This document shows positions 1 to 11,651 of a stretch of 64,000 bases of DNA, one piece after another. The stretch lies in assembly GCF_020379485.1 (NCBI RefSeq), contig NC_063438.1:1612001-1676000 (forward strand). The letters are read 5' to 3'. A program made the position numbers and the translations under genes. The notes below the pieces were generated by a model. That model searched no databases. It was given only the letters and a program-made list of their open reading frames with translations, and was not told where the DNA came from. Numbering within the stretch: the first letter of the stretch is position 1; each line of letters begins with the position of its first letter. The stretch comes from Brassica napus. Its lineage: Eukaryota > Streptophyta > Magnoliopsida > Brassicales > Brassicaceae.

Positions 1-453
1 TATCAAATACATAAATATTTTAGTTTCGAAATTTAATCTGAACAATTTTTTTGATAAAAGATTTGAATGATCATTGACAACTTAATTTTTTTAAAAATAT
101 AAATTACTAAAACTGTTAATCCCATGAAAATTTTGTTATCAATAATTTAAAGTTTTTACTATAAAAGATACAAATAATCAAACAATCATATGAGTAGAAA
201 CATCATTTAATAGAAATTAATATTAAAAATTCAATATGTATGTTAATATCATTTAAAATTTAATTACATATCCTATCAAATAGAAAAAATTGTTTGGATC
301 AATAAAATTGATTTAATCATATGTTCGCACCAATTTAATTATATATGTAATAGTTAATGACTTTTAGTTATTCAATATATATTTATTATTTTATGTAAAA
401 CCATATAATATATATAATGTTCATTCCGCGCAAGGCGCAGATCTTAACCTAGT
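1..453 (+). mobile_element. AT-rich Helitron-like 3' end
   Basis: This AT-rich stretch has no open reading frame of note. It ends in a Helitron-like 3' terminus: a GC-rich imperfect hairpin (CCGCGC, AAG, GCGCAG) at 426-440, followed after a short spacer by CTAG at 449-452 and a T. Helitrons characteristically end in a hairpin followed by CTRR and insert before a T. The sequence resembles the block ending at 8208, so the two are probably one family. The 5' end lies outside the window or is not recognisable. Confidence 0.55.
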
Positions 454-659
454 ATTTGATATTTGCGCACCCCTATCATTTAGCACAACGATTTTACTAT
501 AAAAGGCACATACACATTACCTCATAGATGCAAATATGCATATATGTTTGGGTATTCAATCGATTTCGTGTCGGTTCAGTTCCAAATATTTTATATCTAT
601 AAATACTCAAAATAGGGTATAATTCGGCTTCAGTTCAGCTTTTTTAATCTAAAACCATC

Positions 660-1180
660 AAAATTTAACCAAAACTTTTTTCAAAAAAAAGTTTGACCAA
701 AACCAAATATATAAAATTTTAATTTTCAAAATAGCCAATAATAAACAATTAATAATTGAAATTAAATTTTAAGTTTAAATTTTGATATTTAAAGTTTTAT
801 ATTATTCAAAAATATAAAAAAATAAGAGAAATTGCTTAAACTACCACATTTCTAATACCATTTTTCATGTTTATCTTAAACACATTTATCTTTAGTTTTA
901 AAGAAGTAAATAAACACTTATAATCATGAGGTATTTAAAATTTAACCAAAACAAAATATATAAAATTTCAATTTTCAAAGTAACCAATAATAAAAAGCTA
1001 ATGATTGAAATTAAATTTTAAATTTTAAATTTTAATATTTAAAGTTTTATATTATTAAAAATATAATAAAAATAAGAGAAATTGTTTAAACTATCACATT
1101 CCTAATACCACTTTTCATGTACCTTAACAATATTTACCCTTAGCTTTTAAAGAGGTAAAATATACTCTTATAACATTAGG
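660..1180. repeat. Tandem direct duplication, about 250 bp unit
   Basis: Two adjacent diverged copies of an AT-rich unit are visible. Both contain AATTTAACCAAAAC, a TTTAAAGTTTTATATTATT block and the phrase AAGAGAAATTG, the latter offset by 250 bases (near 824 and 1074). No coding potential is seen. It is probably part of a transposon but I cannot assign a family. The rest of 453-1687 is similarly AT-rich with no gene. Confidence 0.6.
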
Positions 1181-1683
1181 ATTAACTAATCTAAACTTAA
1201 ATTTTAAATTTGAAGGATGGAGTTTTGGATTAACACTTTGATAAATATATAAATTAATACTTAATATTTTAAATAATTTTTTTTTAAAGTTAAAAAAATA
1301 GAATTTTGAAAGAAAGTTTGAAAAAAAAATTCAGAAAAGTACAAAAAAATGGTTTATTAAAAGTTCGAATCTGAATACGTATAATTTGAAAAACTATAAA
1401 AAATAATATGTTTTGTTATTCACTGAAATAATTATTTATATTTATATATCTAAAAAGCAGAGGTAAAAAGATCTTTTGCATTTTAAATAAAGAAGATATT
1501 TGTAATAATGTCCTTAAAAATTAGAAGATATTTTATATTAATAATTATTTATGGTATAAAAATCAGGTAAACGTGAAATCTCCCAAAAAAAATTAATGAA
1601 GCTTGTAAACAAAAAATTATACAGATAAATCATAAATTAAAACAGAAAATAAAACATATAAAGTAAGACTTTTGGAATTAAGA

Positions 1684-1879
<196 letters not shown>

Positions 1880-2467
1880 AATGATGGCGAAGACGAGCTC
1901 AATGAATGTAGATTACGAGGTTCTGGTTTGATATTTGAATTAAGGTTGTGCTAACTGCCTAACTTGTTTTTTCATTTAGACCATTTCAGTGATCCTCCAA
2001 TCTGAGGAAAGCATTAAAAATGAAAAAAATCATCTTTAATAATGTATTATTTAGAAAGAGAAAAAGAAAAAGGTATTTTCAAATTGAGAAAATACTTTTT
2101 ATTTACGTAGTCTTTAAATTCTTATATAGTTAATATTCATATATAACATAAATAAAGATCAATGTAGGTGCCTCTTGGGATGGAGATTCTATGATTAGTG
2201 GAGCTGCATGGATTAATCGTAATGCCCAAGGCCAGGTCTTGTCTCACAGTAGGCGTTCGTACTCAGGAGTTCGATCCTTTCTAAAGGCTGAGCTTTTGGC
2301 AATGTCCTGGGCAGTGGAAGCGGTGAAAAATCTACGCTTGAATTGTGTGATTTTTGAGGTGTCCTCTAAAGAAGTTTATGAGCTGATCACTAAATCACTG
2401 AGAGGTCCTCGCGATTGCTTGGCTCTCAATAACTTACGTGCCCTCCTGCACACTGCAGGTAATTATC

Positions 2468-4051
2468 GGGAAATCGGCCAATTCCTACATCAACAAGGGT
2501 CAACGGTCCCGATCAGTACATAAACATGTTACCTGTGCGAAAACATACATCAACTAGCACAAAATTTAATTTTCATACATGAACTTTTAAAATTTGGTTT
2601 TATCATACATTGACATAATTTCCGTTAGTCAAACGTTGAGTTGTCGTTAACCGGTAATAGAAAATCGGCTAATTCCTACATCAACAAGGACCAATGGTAC
2701 GGATCAATACATGAACACTTCACCTGTGCAAAAACATACATCAACTAATACAAAATTTAACTTCACTACATGAACTTTTGAAATCTGGTTTTAACATACG
2801 CTAAAACTTGACATTTACTTAATTTTCACTAGTCAAATAATATTGAAGCTAAATTTTATGTCACGTATTGATTAAATAATGTTTTTATTGTATAATATGG
2901 TAATTAAACTGTATTACGTGGTAATTGAATGAGAAAAAAAAATCATATAGGTCAAACGATTTATTTCTCGTGTAATTCATTAGTTAGCTTTTCTCTTTAA
3001 TTTTTTCTTCAACTTTTTCGACAACAAAAAACACCGAGAAAACGAAAGAAGACAAAATTGAACAAAGAGAAAAGAAAATGTCTTCGATAAGCTAAACATT
3101 ATCCTTTCTCTCTGTCAATTACTACGTACTATGGTTTAATTATCACATAATACAATAAAAACTTTACTTAATCAACACGTGACAGACAATTTATTTTCGG
3201 TATTATTTGACTAGTGAAAACTAGGTAAATCTATTTTATTAAATTTAAGTACAAAATAAAACTAACATTATTTTCAACATATTTATTACATATTTTCTTT
3301 CCTTATTTTCACTCAACTTAACTACTTTATTAATTACATTTTTTTCCAAATAATTTGACAGCATGTCTTATAAAAATATAAAAGAGAACTTACCTATATT
3401 TAAGTGTTTTCTTATATTTTTTACATTTTTTTGTACTTCTTAACTACTTCATTAAGGTATGGATATCAGGTATATGGTTGGGTATGGATTGGTTCTTTCG
3501 GATATCGAATTTTTTTTTGTTTTGAAATTATTCTTTGTTTGGGTATTATAAATTTTCGGGTGGGATTCGAATAGGGTCTTTTCAGATCCGGGTGAGTTTG
3601 GTTTTTATGTGTAGGAAAATAACAATGAACAAAAATTTATATATTTAGGAATGTCATTAAACAATTTATAAAAAAGTTAACAACAAATATCCGCGCGGAC
3701 GCACATGTCAAGCTTTAGTGTATGTTTAAACCATATTTCGAAAGTTCATGTATTGAATTTAAATTTTGTATTAGTTGATGTATGTTTTTGCACAGGTGAA
3801 GTGTTTATGTATTGATCTGGACCATTGGTCCCTGTTGATGTAGGAATTAGCCGATTTTCTGCTACTGGTTAACGACAACTCAACATTTGACTAACGGAAA
3901 TTAGGTCAATGTATGATAAGACCAAATTTTGAAAGTTCGCATATGAAAATTAAATTTTGTACTAGTTGATGTATGTTTTCGCACAGGTAACATGTTTATG
4001 TATTGATCGGGACCGTTGGCCTTTGTTGATGTAGGAATTAGCCGATTTCCC
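2468..4051. mobile_element. Foldback Mutator-like element (non-autonomous)
   Basis: An element bounded by the terminal inverted repeats GGGAAATCGGCC and GGCCGATTTCCC and by the 10-bp duplication GGTAATTATC (2458-2467 and 4052-4061). A 9-11 bp duplication fits Mutator-like elements. The inverted repeats are very long. The first 190 bp or so of each arm is repeated in tandem (ATCGGCTAATTCCTACATCA recurs near 2663 and, inverted, near 3855 and 4045). The pairing continues inward to about 2930 on the left and 3110 on the right, so the element is nearly a complete palindrome. There is no transposase frame. The right arm is broken by a foreign piece at about 3231-3715. Confidence 0.85.
3231..3715 (+). 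mobile_element. Helitron-like insertion in the right arm of the foldback element
   Basis: The left arm of the foldback element, read in reverse, predicts continuous sequence AGTAAATGTCAAG in the right arm. Here about 485 bp separate GTAAAT (to 3230) from GTCAAG (from 3717). The insert begins TCTATTTTATTAAA after an A, like the 5' ends of many Brassicaceae Helitrons. It has a GC-rich ATCCGCGCGGACGC block at its right end. A clean CTRR terminus is not visible, so the Helitron label is an inference. It carries no gene. Confidence 0.55.
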
Positions 4052-4806
4052 GGTAATTATCACATCACGTATGTTCATCATTCACTGAACAGAGTTGCCT
4101 CTGAAATAGCAGCTAGTGTAACACGCGATCTTCGTCTTCAATTCTATGTGGCGTCTGGTGGCCCCTGCTGGCTTATGGCACTTATCAATTTGGAGGCTGC
4201 AGCAAATGGCCTGTCCTCAGCTACTGACTAAGCCTCTGTTGCTTTCGTCTTCGCTTACTGTGGAATGACTCTCCGGAGTTTCAAATCTCTTCGAATGCTT
4301 TGTCCACTGTTTCTGGGGTTTTTTTTAGCTCACCTACTGGTGCTTGCCTTTTTTATTGTTGTTTTTTAAATTTCCTTGACCGTTTTGGTCTAACGCTGGT
4401 GGTTTGTACCCTTTGAATAATCATTTGACAAAAAAAAAAAAAAAAACATAAATATTTAGCTAAAATAAATTATAGTTGGATAAAATTTGTAAGTTTTTAA
4501 ATAAATATCATTATTAAATTTAATAGTAAATAGTAATAATAGAATATACATAAAATGTATGTTTAAAATGGGAAAAATGAAAGCAACTATTAGAGTAAAA
4601 ACAAACTCATTTTGAAAGAAAATTTAAGGATAACAACTGGAGATGCACTTAAGCAGACATCAAATTTCAGCAAATGGATTTTCATACATGGTTAAGTCTA
4701 AAGGTTATTATTAGGAACTAGCATGGTTAGGTCTCAGAACTACCACCAAGATTCTCAGTCATCACCACCATACAAAGAAAAGGGTTGGGTCAATTAATTG
4801 CTATCC

Positions 4807-5715
4807 TCACTTGCGGTTTACCATCTTATGGTACCTGCACTCAAAACAACAGAGCATAGTTGGATCCAATTCATACATTTGATCCAAGTGAGAGTAGAGA
4901 AGCTTGTGAACAAACCTCTTGATATGATCAAGTATCAGACGTCTTACCCCTGATGGAATGTTCACGTCTTTGAGGTCACTGGAGTCAGAAGAAAGGGGAT
5001 TAGTTTATAGTTTCTACATAATTATAGATTGAAGCTTAAAGGAGATAGATGTATAATGCAACCTGTCAGTAAGAAATGGTAAGGTGTAATCAGTGAGATG
5101 TCCCTTCTAGAAGTTCTTCTCGTATTCCTCAAGGCCTAGCTTTACTAGCATAGCTCTTGCCTCTGTGTAAAAGTCGCGCGGTTTGGTTGTTTTCATCATC
5201 TGAAGGGAAAACAAAGACGGTGTTTTGTAAGTAAGAAGAAGATATATACTCTTCTGAATTTGATTAATGAACAATCACCTTATACACTGTTGCTGAGATA
5301 ACAGCGAAACCCGCAGCGCTGAGGAGTGCCTGTGCAGGTCGGGCTTTCAAGCCTTTGCTCACAAAACAGAATGTCAACCCAGCACCTGATCCTGAGACCA
5401 AACTGCAAAGTTACAACAAAAAAAATTAGCGAAACAAAGAGTTTGGAAAGAATGAAACTTTTTACCGATTCGTAACATCATCTTTGCCTCTGATTCCTTT
5501 CATTACGGATTCAATTCCACAATCTGCAGCGGAAATTACTGAAAAGACCCCAGCACACTCACGAACAAGCTGATTCACGAAACCCAGTTAGTTATTGAAG
5601 CTGGGGGTTTAGGGTTGTTTATGAAGCTGAACAAAACCTGAGTTCGACTCTGTGGGGCTAGCACTTGAGGGTTACGCCTTGCCAGGCCGATCATGACCAT
5701 TCCTACGGTACCGCC
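4807..5715 (-). pseudogene. HP30-like Tim17/22/23 + SAM domain gene, decayed
   Basis: Five exons can be joined in phase on the minus strand: 5715-5638, 5569-5466, 5402-5279, 5199-5063 and 4978-4916, or read through to a TGA at 4809-4807. The translation gives a Tim17/Tim22/Tim23-type membrane segment (VSGSGAGLTFCFVSKGLKAR, then ALLSAAGFAVISATVYK) and a SAM-like C-terminus (LVKLGLEEYEKNF, then DLKDVNIPSG, LILDHIKR). That combination is known from the HP30/HP30-2 chloroplast envelope proteins. The fourth exon has an in-frame TAG at 5109-5107 where family members would have Lys after NF. No start codon or first exons are found upstream of 5715. The intact splice sites argue for a DNA-level fragment and not a processed copy. 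Confidence 0.7.
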
Positions 5716-8180
5716 AAAAAAAGGTCAAATGTTTAGGATAGAGAGGGAAAATACATATGCATGTTACTATATCTTATCTTCCTCTTATTGAATATATGAT
5801 TTAATACATGATAAAATTGTAAAAGTAATAAAAGAAAAGATGAATTAAAAATTAAAGAATGTTGTTTAGAGTTGGTTGTTTGTATATGAGATGAGGTAGA
5901 GGGGACATAAGTGCTTATATGCCGGTCGCATGTTCTTAACATTTGGAAATCCCTTATATATTAATTTTGAGGAACATTTGAAAAGATGTAACCTCAATTT
6001 TGTATTAATTAAAAGAGGCCCCAATGCATAGGTGGCACTCAATTAGGTAGTCAATTACATTCAATTGAAAAATAAGTAGGTCCACATTCGACTTTTATAT
6101 GTTGTTAGATACATAAGTTGGTCAAACTATATGATATAATGATATGATATGATATTTTCTTTCCTTAAATAAAACCTACGGAATTACCATAAAGGACTAA
6201 TATATATATGACAATTAATGAGTTTAATAATAAAGATTTGATAACAATGTATATCTCCTCTATCATTTTTTGTTTAATTTTATATTATTAAAATAAATTA
6301 AACAATCAAATTAGCTATAAAAATAAAATTTAGATTTTTTCGTATATGTTATATTTTGAATTTTTAAAAACGACAATAAATGACTAAAACTATTAAAATT
6401 ATTATGTTAAAAATTAATGATCAATGGTTTAACATTTTTATTATAAGAAGATACACATGATTTTAAAACCATATGAGTAAAAAATATCATTTAATAATAA
6501 AATAAATATATATATATATATATATATATTAAACACTATATACCATAAGATTACATAAATATTTTAATATTAAAACTTTCAATGAATTTTCAAGAACATT
6601 TATAAATTATAAACTTATTAAAAATTTCAGATTGAAAATTTTGTTATCGATGATTTAAATATTTTGTTATAAAACGATATGAACGATCATAGAACCGTAT
6701 GATTATAAATTCTTATTTAATAAATAATTATATAAAATATACTATTCCTAGAAAAATAGGTTGGTCCATCTTAACTTATATTACACTTTTTATTAAACTA
6801 ATTATCGAATTGATAAATAACGTACCAAAAAATGTTTTGCACTTTCCTTAAATAAAAGCTACGAAATTACCTAATATGATTAACGTATATGTGAAAATTA
6901 ATTATAATGAATAATAAATATTTGATAACAATTTTTATATCTTAGTTCTTTTTTTAATTTTATATTATTAAAATATATTTAAAAATCACATTAAATATAT
7001 AATAAAAACATTTATAATTTTTTTATATGTTATATTTTGAATTTTTCAAAACGTCTATAAATTATTAGAAATTTGAAGATCCCCACTCTGAAAATTTTGT
7101 GATCAATAGATTATTTTTTTTGTCATAATAAGTTACAAATGATCATAAAATTGTATTAAGATGAATTTTTATTTAATATTATAAGAAGATACACATTATT
7201 TTAAAACCATATGAGTAAAAAATATCATTTAATAATAAAACATATATATTTATATATATATAGATTATAATATATACCATAAGATTACATAAATATTTTA
7301 ATATTAAAACTTTCAATGAATTTTCAAAAACATTTATAAATTATAAACTTATTAAAGATTTTACATTGAAAATTTTGTTATCGATGATTTAAATATTCAG
7401 TTATAAAATGATATGAATGATCATAGAACTGTATGATTATAAATTCTCATTTAATAAATGACTATATAAAATATACTATTCTTAGAAAAATAGGTTGGTC
7501 CATCTTGACTTACATTATATTTTTTATTAAACTAACTATCGAATTGATAAATAATCTACCAAAATTTTTTTGCACTTTCCTTAATTAGAAGCTACGAAAT
7601 TACCTAATATGATTAACGTATATATGAAAATTAATTATTATGAATAATAAATATTTGATAACAATTTTGGTATCTTAGTTCTTTTTTTAAATTTTATATT
7701 ATTGAAAGATATTAAAAAATCACATTAAATATATAATAAAAACATTTATATTTTTTCTTATATGTTATATTTGAATTTTTCAAAACGTCTATATATTATT
7801 AGAAATTTGAATATTCCCACTCTGAAAATTTTGTGATCAATAGATTATTTTTTTGTTATAATAAGTTACAAATGATCATAAAATATAACGCATATGAATT
7901 TTATTTAATGAATATATATATATATATATATATATATAAACATTAATGATTTAAAGCAACAAGATTGGCTGATCAATTTAGTCGTCGAGTTGAAATCTTT
8001 CAAAAGTATGTGAAAAACTAAAGTCAAAGTAAATATAGATTTAGAATAGTAGTTATATTTTACTAACCAAATACCGAAAAAACCCGAACCGAACCGAAAC
8101 CAATCCGATATCCGGATTAATCCAAATGAAGCCAAACTATTGTTTCATTTTCCAAAATATAATAAAAATAATAACTTAAT
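5716..8180. repeat. AT-rich block with tandem duplication of about 745 bp
   Basis: No gene is seen. From about 6440 to 7920 the DNA consists of two tandem copies. ATAAGAAGATACACAT occurs near 6442 and 7190. GGTTGGTCCATCTT occurs near 6750 and 7494. CTACGAAATTACCTAATATG occurs near 6849 and 7592. A third, partial and more diverged copy precedes them: CCTACGGAATTACC near 6174 and the TTTGATAACAAT phrase near 6236. The block leads directly into the Helitron-like terminus at 8181. TA microsatellites interrupt both copies (about 6507-6530 and 7913-7937). Confidence 0.7.
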
Positions 8181-8209
8181 CCCGCGCAAGGCGCGGGTCT
8201 TATCCTAGT
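8181..8209 (+). mobile_element. Helitron-like 3' terminus
   Basis: A perfect 7-bp-stem hairpin, CCCGCGC AAG GCGCGGG (8181-8197), is followed by TCTTATC and CTAG at 8205-8208, then T. This is the canonical Helitron 3' end. It is cleaner than the related end at 426-453. It probably belongs to the non-coding element that includes the duplicated AT-rich block to its left. The matching TC 5' end could not be placed. Confidence 0.75.
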
Positions 8210-8801
8210 AAGATAAAAAAAACAATTCAATCACTTTCCCTTGGCAATCAACACACAAATTAGCCACAAAGAAGGGGCATTTTCTCTACGAATTGGCGAC
8301 ACAATTTCACAATCCCGTCAATCATCATTATTGATAAATTTTAATACTATGTCATAGTTAAAAAAAATAATTAACAAATAAAAATGATTAAATAAAGTTT
8401 TTTACTACTTTTCACTAGAAAAACTCTCAAATATTTCTTTCAAGCCCAATTTGTTATTCAATTAGTGGTATATTTATTATAATTTTTCTTTATAAAACAA
8501 AATAAGAATATTTTCATTTTTTTTGGAACTCTTTAAGCCCTTCCAACGACCACTTCATCCGAGGGATTTGATACACGCGTCGTCAATCTCATAATCTGGA
8601 GTGTGGACCATCCCCTTACGTTAGGACCACCGTGTGCTTGTTTCCCTACAACACACAAGTCTCCAGGACCACATTATATGATGTTGTTGAGTTTGACCAA
8701 CCAAGTCGCTTCTTGTATCTTTGGTCATCTCGTTTCAAATCCAATAACAAACTCTTCTCGGCGATTTGTTTGCTCTGTAGTTCGAAAACGTTCCTTTTAA
8801 G

Positions 8802-9841
8802 ATGGTCTGGTGGAGAAAAAAAAAAAAAAAAAGTCAACGAGCGTCAGAGAATGTTTATGAAGAATGGTTCGTTACTACTTGAAGAGCTGATTGCGATTAG
8901 TGATGATGCTACATCAAATCCTATTAAACATTTCTCAGCTGATCAGATCCTTGAAGCCACCAACAACTTCAGCCGCAGTAATCTTGTCCGCATCGATAGA
9001 TTCCGTCATTACAAAGGCATGCTCGATGACCGTCTCGTGCTTATCAAGAAATGGGCTTATGGAGGATCAATTTTCTCTGAAAAGATATACCGCGACTTAG
9101 CGGTTTCATCAATGGTTAGTGGTCACAAAAACTTCCTGAAACTGTTAGGATGCTGCCTAGAATTTTCTTACCCGGTTCTAGTTTGTGAGTACGCAGAAGT
9201 AATAACTCGTAGCTTAAGAGGAGCTAGATGTCCTATTGATCCATCACTAACATGGAGTATGAGAATCGTTATAGCAAAGGAGATAGCAAACGCTTTATCT
9301 TACCTTCACACATCGTTTTCAAGAACTCTAATCCATAAAGATATACAGCCTTGTCAGATTTTCTTGAATGAGAATGGAACAGCAAAGTTAGGTGAGTTTT
9401 GCAACTGTGTTTTCATTCCTGAAGGCGAAACATATGTTCAAGAAGATGTATTGGAAGGGACATATGGGTTTCTTGAACCTAACTATGGTTACTGAGAATA
9501 CTGATGTGTATAGCTTTGGAGCGTTTATGTTTGTTATTTTAACTGGAAGAATATCGCAACCGATGTTTTGGAAAAGAGGAGATCATTTGGTGGAAGATCC
9601 AAAGCGTTTGTCTAGATTGGTCATGGATGGGAGATTTGATAAGGTTGTAGATAAGAATATGTTGGTTGTTGAGGGTAGAGACATAGAGCAAGAGAGACTG
9701 CAAGTGGAAGCGTTTCTTGAGCTCTCGTTGAGATGCATTGGTCGTCTAGGGGATGTTCCAAACATGACTGATGTGGCTAAAGAGCTTAAAAGGATTGAGA
9801 GATTGAAAAGTGTTCCTTGTTTAGTCAAAGAAACAGTTTAA
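8802..9841 (+). pseudogene. ZED1-related (ZRK) receptor-like pseudokinase, frameshifted
   Basis: An intronless protein kinase-like gene of the RLCK-XII/ZRK type: FSADQILEATNNF near the N-terminus, then VLIKKW (lysine retained). The catalytic loop is altered to HKDIQP and DFG is replaced by GEF. Such degenerate motifs are usual for this family, whose members act as adaptors between effector-modified kinases and the ZAR1 immune receptor. Two lesions are visible. The expected start at 8802 (MVWWRKK) is one base out of frame with the rest across a run of 17 A at 8816-8832. A second frameshift near 9484-9487 leads to a stop at 9493, after which the C-lobe (VTENTDVYSFG) continues in another frame to 9841. 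An alternative start at 8851 would avoid the first lesion but not the second. Confidence 0.8.
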
Positions 9842-11580
9842 ACCTTTTTGTTATTAAGCTCTTCGTCATTTGGTGAATCAGATGAGAAGATTTGTATCCT
9901 ATATACTGATAAAAGGATGTTCACTTTAGATGAGACTTATTTGGCGCTTCTCACCTCGTAATGATGCAGTTTGCTTTTTGCTTAGCTATCAATGCTCATA
10001 AAAGCTTAGCTTAGTTAACAAAATTATTGATATTTTTTACTATTTGATTGTTTAGGTTGGTTCTGGCTAAGAGAATCAACAAGGGTACATCCCTATATGA
10101 GAAAATATCCTCTAGTGAGCTTAGCAGCTTTGTCCATTGACCACAGAAACAGAGTAAATGAAAGTAAATTATACATGAGAAAGTTGAGCAATTTGTCTAC
10201 AATATGAAAAGCAGCAACCGCATTTGGCACAATAATCTTAATCATATCCTCCTAGAGATTACCACCTTGTGTCCTAAAGCGCAACATTATAGAGACAGAG
10301 TCAAGTCTCCAGAATAAACAACAAATTCAGAAACCAAAAAAAAAAACAAACTCTGAAGCTACCATTTGCACAGACAAGGGCACAACACCTTGTGTGTCTC
10401 TCCAAATGCGGTCTAGAAAATATTATAAAAACCTTGTGAACATCATTCTAATTAAACTTTCCTTAAGATTATTAACTATCCTTGCCACTAAATACCAACA
10501 TGCCTTTTGTTGACCTATGAGAAAGAATTATAACAACCTTATATATGACCAGCATCCACACAATGAAAATCATCCTTTAAAAATGTTATTTGTTAAGGTA
10601 GAGAGATTAGACTTTGTCACAGCACAATGAAATGGTCTAAGCTGGTCAAGAAGATTCCAATGCAACGTTGGTTGATGCATGTATGTATATGAGGGAAGTT
10701 AGTTCGAGGCATCTTATACTAAATTTGTCTCCTATGATAGGCCTTTTAATTTGAATCAAATGCTGATATCTACAACTTTTCTTTTGCTAATCCAGCTCAT
10801 GGGAAGAGAGATACTTACTCTTTGTTCGTGTCCAATATGGTATTAGTCACACAATAAGGAGACACAAAGTGGAAGTTGGATGAACGTCTAGGAAGCTAGA
10901 GAAAGAATTATCACTTTCATTATCCTCAACAGACTCGGACGTCACTTGGTTCAATCTCTACAGCTTCCTTTATCCCCAAAGTTGTATCTCTAACAACTTC
11001 ACCACATTTTCACCAATTTTAATCCCACAAATTGCTTATGCAGCAGAAGCCCTGGAATAAAAACCACAAAAAGAGTTACAGATGGAATGCAAATTCTCGG
11101 ATAAAAGGTATAATTGATACCGGAGTCTCTAGTTTGGGAGATTTTTCTATCAAATTGGATAGCAATTTCCAATATTCGTCCTTATCAATTTTCAAAATGC
11201 CGAGTATTCAAGTTCTATAAGAAAGCAAATTTAACATGAGTACTACGTCAACAATCAAAGCATGCATGCACACATTGCAAGTTTGCAACACATATATAGC
11301 ATCAAACAAGATAAAGCAAAAAAGGAAAGAGTTTTTTTTTTGGAAACTAAAAGAGGAAAGAGAGAAGAGAGGTAGAGGCTCAGGAGATTGCATATCTTAC
11401 ATTATGATTTCTCATAAGTTTTCCATTTCATTATCGAACACCTCTTATAGGCGTCTGAAAGCAAGATCGAGAGGTGCTTCTACAAGGTGACTCTATATTT
11501 CCTTTTTTCAATATATATAATACTAGGGTTTCTTTTTCCTTTCTTGCTAGTCTCTACGTAACTCGACTCTCTAGAGGGTT
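9842..11580. other. Intergenic, no gene seen
   Basis: About 1.7 kb between the ZRK pseudogene and the MAPKKK-like gene. Only short frames occur and none resembles a known protein. No transposon ends were recognised. Confidence 0.6.
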
Positions 11581-11588
11581 TATAAATA
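11581..11588 (+). promoter_or_regulatory. TATA box of the MAPKKK-like gene
   Basis: TATAAATA lies 71 bases upstream of the ATG at 11652, a normal plant TATA-to-start distance with a short 5' UTR. No experimental start is known; the assignment rests on motif and position. Confidence 0.55.
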
Positions 11589-11651
11589 TTAACAAGATAC
11601 ACAAAGAACGAAAACCATCAACATTAATCAGAGCGATTCGATCACGAAAAC

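Larger units (their letters stand above)
2155..4231 (+). pseudogene. RNase H domain of LINE ORF2, interrupted
   Basis: The frame running through 2155-2467 encodes a plant LINE-type RNase H domain (RVT_3 style): GAAWINRNAQG, then LKAELLAMSWAVEA. Directly after the inserted element the same frame resumes at 4062 with YVHHSLNRVASEIAASV, the expected C-terminal part where LINE RNase H usually has a His-x-x-Arg/Leu-x-Asn-x-x-Ala pattern. It then runs to a stop at 4229-4231. The join point is the 10-bp target-site duplication GGTAATTATC, so the frame was intact when the Mutator-like element landed. As it stands the domain is broken, and the reverse transcriptase and endonuclease regions are absent. 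Confidence 0.8.
2145..4454 (+). mobile_element. 5'-truncated LINE (L1-like) with poly(A), host of nested insertions
   Basis: A non-LTR retrotransposon fragment. It begins abruptly in an RNase H domain at 2155, continues through a 3' UTR and ends in a poly(A) run after TTTGAC near 4428. The direct repeat AACATAAATA flanks it at 2145-2154 and 4445-4454 and is a credible target-site duplication. The 5' truncation and A-tail are typical of target-primed reverse transcription. The body is split by a Mutator-like element at 2468-4051. Only the RNase H end of ORF2 is present, so it cannot move by itself. Confidence 0.8.

Noticed and set aside
5733..5942. A 69-residue minus-strand frame upstream of the HP30-like fragment
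   Set aside because: It lacks the Tim17-type sequence expected of the missing 5' exons and is AT-driven.
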